Positions 13,101 to 25,100 of a stretch of 64,000 nt of DNA are shown one piece after another (position 1 is the first letter of the stretch; every line of letters starts with the position of its first letter). The stretch covers positions 4,402,001-4,466,000 of the forward strand of contig OY783219.1 in assembly GCA_963678705.1 (NCBI GenBank), read 5' to 3'. Source of the DNA: Panorpa germanica. Its lineage: Eukaryota > Arthropoda > Insecta > Mecoptera > Panorpidae. The notes below the pieces were generated by a model. The model was given only the letters and a program-made list of their open reading frames with translations. It did no database searches and was not told the origin of the DNA. Made by a program: the position numbers and the translations under genes.

Positions 13101-16100
13101 TAAAATTCATTATCGTATTATAGATTTATACCGCTCTTATAACCTCTTTTAAGTATAAATCACCGCCGAACTATCGTTATAAAGTTCTATAGAGCAATAG
13201 TATTAACCAAGGTGTACTATAATAAAGTAATGTTAACTGACTGTTGAGAAATGGGCACTAAATAAATAGCTAAAACGTTAATTTCAAAACTTAACAAATA
13301 ATTTGACGTTTTTAAATTTTAAACTATCGTTTAAAATTTTCAATCAGTTCTCAATAGATCTCAACCCGTTTGTCTTCCTCCCTTGCTCTCTCCCCCTCAC
13401 TCCCTCTCCCACGTTGTACGTGAATACACGTTGCTATGACAACTATTTACAAACAAGACAGCATCATGTACCAGCTAATCTAATAAAAAGAGCCCTCACA
13501 CTATTGACTCTAACTCTAACGCCTTGTCGTCCCACAGATTTCCTGTCGGTGTTTTTGATAGCAAATGGTGAGGGGGGGGGGGGAACTCCAGCAGGGGAGA
13601 GGATACATATACCCGGGATGTACACATCTTAGTATCATCCAGAATTTTTTTCTTCTCCTATTTTTATTGAATTACGTTTACCCCTAACTTGCAGCACGTG
13701 CGCTTCTTCGGTTGTACGGGGTAGGGGAATGGGGGGGGGGGGGTAGATACCTGGGTCTACGTACTATGTATGATGGAGGTACCGACCCTAAAGCGTGGGC
13801 GCTCGCGTGCTGTATTTATAAAGACTGATATATAAAATTAATATCTTGTTTGATGAATATATGAATACTACAGGTAAGTCATTAGGATGTGGGAACGAAG
13901 GTACAAGGTATTCCGAAATGCAGCGAGACTAGCTGCTCCGACAGACGTTGTTCTGTCCAAATTTCAATAAATAGTTTCACAATTCAACTGAATCAATTTT
14001 TCGTCACTATTAGCTTGATTCACAATTGGATTGGACATTATATATTATTTATCATTATTATACAAAATGTTGTAAATAATTCAAGAAAACCAATCGCTTT
14101 AAGTGGGGAGAGGAGTATTTCTTGATAAATATCAAAGAATACTTTGTGAATTTTTCATAAATATATGTCAAGAAATGAGGCATTGACAGCGAATCTCCGC
14201 AGACGTTACAAAAAAGGTAACATTGCGGTGCCACTCATAACTCATCACTTGACTTTCTGAAATCAAAAAACCAAAATGATTTTATTAGTTGATAAGTTAC
14301 TGCAGGTAACCCTGTCGAGTTTTTTTCTTTTATTGATTTTTTACAGCACTTAGAAGTCAAAATACCGTTTTTTCATGAAAAAAATCAAAACCTTGTTATT
14401 TTAAAATACGTTAAAATTAAAAAATTAAAAAAAACTCGGCAGCGTTACCTCGGCATTTATGTAAAGAAAGAGTGTGCAAAATTTCAAAAGGATCGGTGCA
14501 TCTATGTGTGAGAAATACGCGTTTTAAAGTTTCAAAGGAAGACGAAAGCAGACCAGAGAGGTGAACACTTAAAACTCTATATCTCCGATAGTTTTACTCC
14601 AATCGACTTCAAATTTTTACACAATAAACTTAATATGTTGTACATTAATACAAATTAAATAAAATGGAAAAAAAGGTTGAAATCGTATTCACTTCTTTAT
14701 GATTTTATCACGTTGCATGAATTCGCACTCTATTCGACTCATATAAATGCAAAAGAAACTTTAGTACATCAGTTCTGCATTTAAAAATATCAATTGATGT
14801 AGGTAACTTCATCGATGGAAACATACAAGCAAACACTGATTTCAATATAAGTGAACTTGATGAGCAAATGAAATAAAGCTGACGTTCTTTAAGAAAATAA
14901 ACTTACAAAAAAAAATTTTCGTATCTCCGTCGTTGACTCAATTTACCAAAAGCAAAAAAATTCATAAAAAGAATTGCAAATATCGCACGTAATAAAATAA
15001 TAAAATTCTTATAAATATATATAATAGCTCTTGTAGTAGTCTCGAAGTAATATAAAGAAAATAGACTGAAGAATACGATCCAAAGAAAAGTCAACGTTGA
15101 AACAGTACCTCGCCATTTGCATAAACAGTTTCAAAAAAATCTTTTGATGATTTCATACTTGTATAACAATGTTAAATCAAGTTGTGAAATATAGATGGGG
15201 ACATCAGTGTACTGGTAGAAAAAAGCGTCTCTAAATGAAGCGACGCTAGGCGTCGTGGAAGCTGTAGATTAAATCAAATCTTCGTGAATTTTAAATAAAA
15301 GATGAGGGGTGGGAGGGGATGGAATGAATGGTGGCGCGGAATTAATATGAAGAAATTTCATTTAACGTTTATTATGGCGTTAAAATGAATAAAGAATATA
15401 TCACAAATTAAATTTAATAATAAAAGAATAATTTTGAATATATATATACATATATATATGTAGGGTATGGATATTAATGTTAATATTTCGTTTTCTATAT
15501 CAGCGCATAACTAAAAATACTGTTGGAACACAGCGTCTGTGGTCGGACTGATAGAGCTGAAGTGAAATTATTTAAGGCGCTAAATTCAAACTAGAATAAC
15601 AGCTGTCCTTTATAATAACAATTAATATAATGTTTATATAAGTGTATATTTATATTCTTATATGTTTGGTACTGAATTTTGTATGGTAGCTCGAAAACGG
15701 GTCATGGGAAGTTTTTGAAAATTTCCTATTTCGTAGAGAAAAGAATTCTAAGATTTTTGGCGTCCCCGGATTTTTCTCTGAAATTCCTGGAAACCCGTAA
15801 TTTTGGAAAAAGTGTATAACTTTGTCTTTGTAAAAGATAGAAAGGTGAAATTTTGCATGTGTATTACGCTATTGAATGCGAACATACATCAAAACATACA
15901 AATTCAAAATTTAATAAAAGGAGCCCGGTAGGATACTTTGGAGAAAGCTCAAATTTTGAATTGTGTAATAATTGAATATAACATTAAAAAAGAAAAATTC
16001 AAAATTTTATTTAGGGGCCCAGAGGCGGTTTTTGCCGAGGGTAAAAATTGTGCTATAAAGTTGAAAATTTACAAATCGAAAAGAAAAATCCCAAATTTTG

Positions 16101-19100
16101 AAAAAAGTTTTATTTTGTTGAAAGAAAATATATTTTTTTAGTCAGTTTATATGAAAATTTATTTGTTTTTATATGTGAAATTTATACAAAACGCGGGGGT
16201 AAACTCTAGTAACAATTAAAATGCTCTAGTTTCGGTAAATATAAATCTTTTTACCTAATATCTTAAGACAATATTTAAAGGAACATGTCATTGTCACCAG
16301 GTCCTCCGATAAGGACATTGACGGATCCTGTATACATACAAGTATATTATTGTATAAAGCTTAGTCCAAGTATAATAATTACTTAAGTAAACTTTAATAG
16401 TTATGAAAGTTATTGAGCAATCTACGTTTAATTACTAAAGCGGTTTCTAGGAGATAGTTCTAATGTTACTACAGTTTACAAAAGCTCCTTTAAATTGTGT
16501 TAATACATAGAATGAAATCAGGACCGCCTCCAGGATATACGATATACAAGTTCTATCCCGAAAGTTTACGCCTAGCTAAGTTCGAACATTAATAAAGAAG
16601 AAAACATCAATATAGTATTAAATTTGTGAACGTTATATTCCCGATTCCATCTCTGTTTCAAAACTTTCAAGAAAGTTCCAACGAAATCACTCGTCGTGAG
16701 AGCTTTTCATTATTCCAGTGATGAGTTTAACTCGAATGAATATGAGTCGTGTCTTAATAACATCATCATCATGATCATGATGAAGTGTAGGAACGAAGAA
16801 CAATCTGAAAATGAAGGTAATTGAACAAGGGGAGCAACCAACTAGTGTGAATAATCTTATGAATTGACGCGTTGATTGATATGGGGAGATCCGACTTGTA
16901 GTACCAAAGTATAATGCAATAATTGTTTTAACTTAAAATAACATCAATATGCGAATTACTTTTAGTTTGTGTTAGTTGACATTCTGCTCCATTCCTTATC
17001 AAAACCCTATTTTATAAAACCTCTTCAAATATTTCTAAAAATAATTAAAAATATTATTTTCTTGAGGAAAAGACAATCTTAAAAGTATATTTCAACAAAT
17101 ATTTAATTTTAAAGAATTCAATCAATTTTTATCATTGGTAAAAATATCCGGTCTTACTCGTACAATTAATCTCATAAAGGTAGAATAAGAGATGACTAAG
17201 GGTTGCTATAGCGATAAAAGTAAGTAAGGACAGGGGTTGAAGCAGCTTACGATTAGATTCGGGGTAATACAACAAGATTTTACGCGTAAGACTGTTACAT
17301 AAATGTAAAGGACTATTGTACTGTGTGGTTAGGGGTGGTTAAGGGAGAGGGTGGGTGATTTAATAGAAGTGGTTCGAAGGGTGAGTGATGTAAACCTCAA
17401 GTAACCGGCTATCGATACGAAGACATTCAGCCCTTACAGATTTACTTCAAACCATTAAATCCAAAAAGTGCGACTCGAGTAGTAATTAAATATACTGAGG
17501 GTGAGGGGTTGAAAACTTGGACTTACACTGTTAAATATATATTGGATTCAGAATAACTTGAGTACAAATGTTTAACAGTGTATGGTGATATTTTTCGGTA
17601 GTGATTCCGCCATTGTGACACACTTTGTTTGAATAAACGAACTATTGCGCCAAAACAGGCTTTGTTACTCTACATATCAGCAGGACGTAAATTGTTGTAA
17701 CTTCTAAGGGAATGCATGTGGTTTACTGTGATTATATACACTCGAAAGATTATTTAAAATATTAAAATTAATTGAATCCTAAATATTTAGGTCAAGCCGT
17801 TACGGAAGTTGTGATTAACGTGGAATTAGCCGGTAGGGATCTCTAGTGTACCTTAACCCTTAACAAGCCCTAAATATGTTAGTTTTTGTACAATTAAAGT
17901 GTTATAAAAGCACCAAGAATTCATCCTCATGTTAAACATCTATGTTGTCAAGATTTGCACGTTTTGTAAAAAATAAAAATATTTTCCCCATTCGCAGAAC
18001 ACTATCGAATGGCAGTTGCATTAGTACACTCATTAAAACAAACGGCCAAAGCGAATCTCGTATCGATGATATCATTCCACTCCCACTTCTGATTTGGTAA
18101 ATCTTATGCCTTGGATAAGTGTCTTGAAGACAGCTATTCGTCACGAACGGATAGGCGCACACTGGACACTCAATTCTTAACGTTGTCTCTCTTTATTTAG
18201 TATGTAACAATGGTTTAAGCCTCTAAAAATAGCTGGTTTCTAGTATGCGCGCAGAATCCGGCTCGAACGCCTGAATAGTGTTCTGTGAGGTTCAATAATG
18301 TAAGGCCAGTGTTTTGTAACTTCACAAAAATTACCCTGTATTTTCATACCATATATTAGTCAGTCGATACCAGAATTTACAGGGTGTTTTTTATATAATA
18401 ACAAAATGCTGCCCTTACACAAAAGCGCCCTGTATTTCGATGGATAATTACCATAAATCTTTATAGATTGAATAGTAAAGTAATATTAGCTAAACGTTAG
18501 CCTAGTCTGTTGGCGAAAGATAGAAAGAACTAAATAATTTATAGAAATGATAATAACTTTATTCTTTTTTTAAGATGACGACTCTGGGGAGAAATCAGTG
18601 TCCGTTCTCTTAGCTGGCGAAGAATCAGAATTAACTTTCGTTGATATCCCAAGCTCGGAAATGTCGGTAAGTGTCAAATTTCTTGTGTCCTATTTCAATT
18701 TTGTGTTTATCTAATAGAATTTTTTTTTTGCAGCCTGAAAATTGTATGACGAGTTATGAGGCCCACGCTTATTGTGTCGTGTACTCCATGTCTGATCGGA
18801 GCAGCTTCGAAGTGGCGGAGGAGAGTCTGCAGGCGCTATGGACGGCGGGAAGTATGGCGTGCCGGGCCGTCATCCTCGTGGCTAACAAGGCAGACCTGGT
18901 TAGATGCAGAGCTGTCACCACTGAAGGTAAGAAGATTTATCTCTTGTAGATTATCTCACTGTGGACGACTGATTGCAAACGCGAGCCCCGAATCTGCACG
19001 AACCGAATGAGAATGCACGCACACGGCACGAACGAAACTAAACTGATTTGAAACTAGTATCGAGCGACTATGTTTCTTGGTCGCAGAACAATTACGTTAC

Positions 19101-22100
19101 ACGCTTTTGATGGTGGCATCATGTGCAGAGATGTGCACACATACTATTCAAAAGTATTTAAGTTAACTAATTTCAATCACAAGGTTGAGAATGTTGTGAC
19201 GCATTCGGTCGCACGATTCAGAGAGTCATGCGACCGAAGTTGTGCGTAGTCTGTTCCATTGTTATACTTCTAGTGTAATTATTTTTGTATTTTGTTCTCT
19301 ATTGCCAAAAAAAAATCAAGTGTGTTCTTGTCCAATTTGACATGAAACCACTCATATAAGCTTGTTATATAGACTTTTAGGGGTTGAGACGGGGAGTGGA
19401 GGGGAGGGGGTAGTAAACCAACCACCCATATTCACAAATAAATTCACTCCACACATGAATACCACAAAATCTTTTTTAACCTTTTCATTTTCATTGAATA
19501 GAAAATCATGAAAACCCAATGAATATAAAAAATCTGGTATAAAAAAAACTTCAAACGAATATTTTTTTTCAATCAAATCAAAAAATCCCAGATACAGAAA
19601 TGGAAAATAAAGTAACATCCTAAGTTGGCTTCACCCTCCTCCTGCTCCTCCTCCTGGAGGCGACTAGTAACTGCTTTTGACTCCTGCAGCTCTAAACACC
19701 TGATCGTGATATATTTTTGTACTTTTTATTATTCAAAAAGTTTTTAAAAGAGGTTTTTATTTTATTAGAAGAAAAAAACGTGGTTTTGTATCCTTAAGGG
19801 TGAAATCCAAAGATTGTGAAAAATAGAAGTCGCTTTTACGTGAATAATGGGCTTATTTCTTTCGTAAGTCTGTCGCATACACAAAACCGTGGCTGAGATC
19901 TTGTAGAGTTGTATGGGTAATGAATATATCTGATGTGCAAACAAGCCGATCGCTCACGCTTCTTCAATAAGACAAGTCTTCATCATACGCTTTCAAATCG
20001 AATCGAATCGGACCGTGCTAACTGAAATCTGTGTGATATCTGAATGGATTCGACTCTGTATATATGGTTTTGATATTGCTATGCATACCTAACACTTTAC
20101 GAACTCTCCCTCCAAATTATCTTTCGACCTCACTCCGTAAAACCACAATATGTAAAGCGACATATGGGTGAACCGTTTCACTACCCCCCTTCCCCCACTC
20201 TACCAGTTCTCATATCGTGAGATCCATTAGTACATCAGATGTAATTAGTGACACACAATGGAGTTGGTAACGGGCTCAGGCTCGGCTTCTACAAGAACAA
20301 AGCGTAAAACGGAGTGTGACATCGCTAAACACGTCATCATCGTGCTCATCATCCTCCTTTGTGACCCTGAGCCGATTGTACTTAGTAGCGACAATAGTGA
20401 AATTGATACGTCGTGGGAATTACATCGAGCGCGATTAAGTTGTCAGGGGGCACCGGCACCCCTTGAACGTCGTGTCACAAACCATACACCTAACGATTTA
20501 CATAACAAGTTTACCTGAGTAGGTATACTTGTCAGTTATACCGGAGTTTGTTACATGTAAACGTATGGGTAACTGTGCAGGTGCAACTGTCATGTAAACC
20601 TGCTGATGTGTTTCAAATTTTGTTACTTTGTACTGAATTCAGAATATACTTCTTAAGGCGAAACGATACTTGGCCATTTTTGACTCGCGAAATATAGATG
20701 GCGATACTATACAGCAGGTTAAATATTATCAAGAAAACATGTTTTTTTTGTTTAAATTGTTTTATGTAAGTAACTATAAACGCGAATCAAAATCTAAAGG
20801 TGCAGTTAGTTAGATGAATAACGTATCTACATTTTAAGCTTTCTTCCACTAACTTTTAATGAGTTGGAACCGCAAAAATAAATTTTAAAAATAATTTTTC
20901 ATCTAACGTTATTCATCTAACTAATTGCAGCTTTAGATTTTGATTCGCGTTTATAGTTACTTACATAAAACGATTTAAACATAAAAAACATGTTTTCTTG
21001 ATAATATATAACCTGCTGTATAGTATCGCCATCTATATTTCGCGAGTCAAAAATGGCCAAGTATCGTTTCACCTTAATTCTAGATTATATTATTCAAATT
21101 TTGATAATTATTTCGCCCCTTTTTTCGGTAACTTGAAAGGAACCTACTGTAATTTCCATCAAAAGTTGAAGAATCAAAAGGAAATACATCTAGTATTACG
21201 ATATTATTGAATATAATTAATTATTTGAGGTTTACGACCAAAAGTGGGGGGAGGAAAGAGCGTATAGTTTAATTTGCGGCTTCGTGCCTACATTTCTATA
21301 CGTAACATAATTATAAATGTATCGTATTCATAAAATACCAGCGCAATTTCAAAGAGTCTTCGGTTATTGAACAAGTATGTTATTTTCGTATCTGTAAATT
21401 TCACTTCAGTGGAATATTATTTAATTATAGGAACACATAGAGTAGCCTAATGGAATATTCGTATGTAGCATGTGAGAAAGGGTTGGGATGGCGATGGGGA
21501 AGGGGTGAGACGGTAATTGAAGAAGAAAACGATAATTGATTAGAGCGAGAGAGAAAGAGAATTTAATATGAAGAGAGTTACATCTCCATAAGAGAGTAAA
21601 GTGGAAGTCTATTTTATTGCAATGAACTAATGCATATGGGGAATCGGTAGGGTCGCCAATAATAGGAAAGTGGAGGAAATCTTGTTCAAAGGAACTCGTT
21701 GGAAAGAGAAGCTATGTATATGTTCCTTAAGGACATACCCAACAAATATATTAAATATAGTCCAAATCACGATACTTCGACGGCGACTTATACTTAAAAG
21801 AGGTTATAAGAGCGGTATAAATCTGTAATACGATAATGAATTTTATCTTATTCGTTTCTATATACATTATAGAAAAATAAGTGAATCTGTGTTTTTTAGT
21901 TATATCGGCAGTTTATACCCCACAACTTGTTTTAAATGAGTCGCCACCGAACTCTCGTAATTTGAATTATATATATTTATTAATATCCTTTATACGTAGA
22001 AAAAGTTTCAATACTCCTTGCGGTACTAAATTTTTGGATTTTGACTGTTAAAATTTGCATTTTTAACATACAAATCTTACACCGACACCGACCTATGTTA

Positions 22101-25100
22101 TGTAAATGGTAATTTCCTTACGATTCTTTCGAAAAACTTAGAATCATTAATTGAGAATATGACAAATATTGCCGTGTAAAGGAAATTACAGCAAGAAGTA
22201 TTCATTTTTTTTACCATATATGTTAAAAGTGATCTACTTTTGATCGTTGTCGACTTTCTTCACGTATCGCTCCTTAGGGACGTCCTTAAAATTAACGCAT
22301 ATAAAATAACGTAAGGTCTGAATTTAACTATAAGACCGTCGTGCTTGCATTTGCGCCCATACACCGTCTAATATCACTTAAATGCGTTGGATTGATGAAT
22401 TTTATGTTTACTGTTGCCGGTGCGACGTAACACATTTGAGTGGTGCACTCCACGAAGTCTAGATTATGTCCAGTGGTTAATGGGCTTGTGTCCTATGTCT
22501 TAATTTCTATAAAAGTGTATTATATATTGATAAAGTGTAATAACTCATTATATGTTAAGAGATATTAACAATTAAAAAAGTCATTTTGTCTCTTTAATTA
22601 TTAAAGGGATTCAACGTTGTACACATTCCAAGTGCATGTGACATCACAATCCTTGTGTAAGGTTACCAACCTTACAGATCATAAATCTCTGCTATATGTA
22701 TTTTTATATCAAAATATCAAATATTATTTACAACTATTTCAAGGAACAATAAAATTTCGATATTATGTCTGCCGTAACAGAGTTAAATAAAATAAAAACT
22801 TATTATTCTTTGGCTTGACTTGGTTATTTGACTACCAACAGCTACAAAACATTACCACAGCACTGACCTACTCAACAAATAACTGACGTTAAAATGCATT
22901 TCACGTCATAAAAATATGGCCGACCATTTCTAGCGCTAAAACTACAATTCAAACTTTTAATTGCTATATGTCCGTCAACATTTAGATATTTAATAAAATA
23001 GACAAGGCAATACACATTTATTCACATCAATTTCAATCAACAATTGAAAAATCGACCACTAAAAAATGAGGACACAAACCCATTAGACTAATATCACATA
23101 GTAAATGTCTTTCGTACAGGAGATGAAACATTACTCTTCACCCTGTATAGTACAAGTATTCTAGAACACCCTGTGTGACTTGTTCGGTCGTTAAGTTACG
23201 TTTATTGTGCCAGATATTTTTTATAGTTTATTTTATGTTTATTTTATGTTGATAACTTCATTTCAAAAATATATCTTTTTGGTTTCTGCGCGCGGCATTT
23301 TGTAAACATTAAACCCTGTTAAATATACAAACACCACCACCACCACCATCTGTGGGAAATCTGGGAAAACTGTGAAAAATAAAACAAACATTTAGATAAC
23401 TGAATTACGTAAATATTTATGGAATGTAACGGAAATATTAGTTCGTTCATATTTATTTTTATTTATGACATAAAATAACATGGTATTTCTGGTAAAAATA
23501 ATCAATTTTAGTGTAAATGTCAAATGTTGGATGAAAAATGGTTCATTTAGCGAGTAACCTTTTGAAAATGTCGTCTTTTGTAAGTGGTGTATGCAGGCAT
23601 TATCAAAGGGACCCCTCCCAACTCCTCTGATTTTAATTACTATTTATAAAGAAAACAACAAAAGCAATTTAAATTTTACAAAATATATTTAATAAGTAAA
23701 CAACAGAATATATAAATATAATACACATCACATTAGCAGGTAATAGAAAGTAGGAGAAAATACAGATTATGATACAGATGAATCTCGATATAACGGACTA
23801 AGGGGCAGGAAGTATGATTAAAAGAAAAGGATATTAGGTCTGAAATACATAGGTTAGTTTCTTCATGGAAATCACCACAGTGTTAAATTTTACGTGTAAT
23901 ATGCACCGAAAATTTTGTCCGTTTTATCCATAGTCTATTATATAGAGGGTCGATATATGGAGGCTATACTCCATTTAAAAATAAAAATTCTTTTTTCTGT
24001 TATATCCGTTGTTGTAGCTTCTTTATGCTCAATAGCTCACAAGACAGGTTCATGTAAACTAATTTGGCTTGAAATTATTGCTTGATAAAAAGAAAAATTT
24101 AATATATGTTTTTCTATTCCACCTTTGACACATTTACTTGAACGTTTTTATTCTTCAAGATTTCATCATTTTCTATCATATTAAAATAATTACAGTAAAA
24201 GTATCATATTCTAGCCCTATATATAGCAATATTTATTTTTATATTTACAGATAAATAATATGAAGGTTTTACTATACTATATTATGAATTTATTTTTTAT
24301 TGTTTGTATTATTAATTGAATTTTTTATTTGTTGCAGAGGGAAAAGCCATGGCAACAGCTTACGATTGTAAATTTATTGAAACCTCGGTGGGAATCAACC
24401 ACAACGTGGACGAACTCCTAGTGGGCCTTCTCTCACAAATTAGATTGAAATTAGAAAATCCAGAAAGATCAAGGTGAGTTTTATGATATTATTTTTTTAG
24501 GTGTATTTAGCGGGGCATTTATTTGTCATAAATTTTACAACCTTTATTTATGACAAACCCTTAGAAATGTTACCAGTCATATAAAAATTAGAATTTAACT
24601 AGAAAATATAGCAATATTCATTTTCAAAACTTATTTTTGCGGTTCCAACTCATTAAAAGTCAGTGGAAGAAAGCTTAAAATGTAGATACGTTATTCATCT
24701 AACTAATTGCAGCTTTAGATTTTGATTCGCGTTTATAGTTACTTACATAAAACGATTTAAACATAAAAAAACATGTTTTTTTTGAAAATATTTAACCTGC
24801 TGTATCGCCATCTATATTTCGCGAAAAAAATGGCCAAGTATCGTTTCACCTTAACCAGTCCCTAATCTAAGTGGTCTAATGATAATTGTCCTCTATTTCA
24901 GAGATCTCTTCCGAAAACGGAGCACCCGCAAAAATAAGCACCGTAAACCCAGTCCAAATGGAGCTAACTTCAGTCCCCCTGCTTCCCCGCTTCAAAGGAG
25001 CGGCCCCCCAACAGCCCCTTCATCACCTAGAAAGTACCGCGGGTCCAGAACGTCAACATCTTTAAGAGTTAAAGGACTTCTGGGACGAGTTTGGGCGCGA

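Larger units (their letters stand above)
4356..18574 (+). other. RGK intron between the first two exons in view (14.2 kb)
   Basis: A large intron bounded by GTAAGT and TTTTTTAAG. It holds the repeats listed separately, several blocks of G or C runs (for example 6199-6210, 12620-12682, 13572-13583, 13731-13743) and long AT-rich stretches where I see nothing specific. A GC-richer patch at about 11320-11450 has short overlapping frames on both strands but no codon or domain signal. No tRNA or snRNA was recognised. Confidence 0.7.
18927..24337 (+). other. RGK intron between exons 3 and 4 (5.4 kb)
   Basis: Bounded by GTAAGA and TTGCAG. It contains three TIR elements (20653-21077, 21763-21967, 22481-23082) and a repeat at 21975-22265. 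There are purine-rich G blocks at about 19381-19412, 21244-21252 and 21478-21512. An 86-codon open frame at 20258-20518 lies in a GC-richer patch but has no recognised domain or exon context. A (CTC/CTG) patch near 19634-19660 and the (CAC)n near 23330 are simple sequence. Confidence 0.7.
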
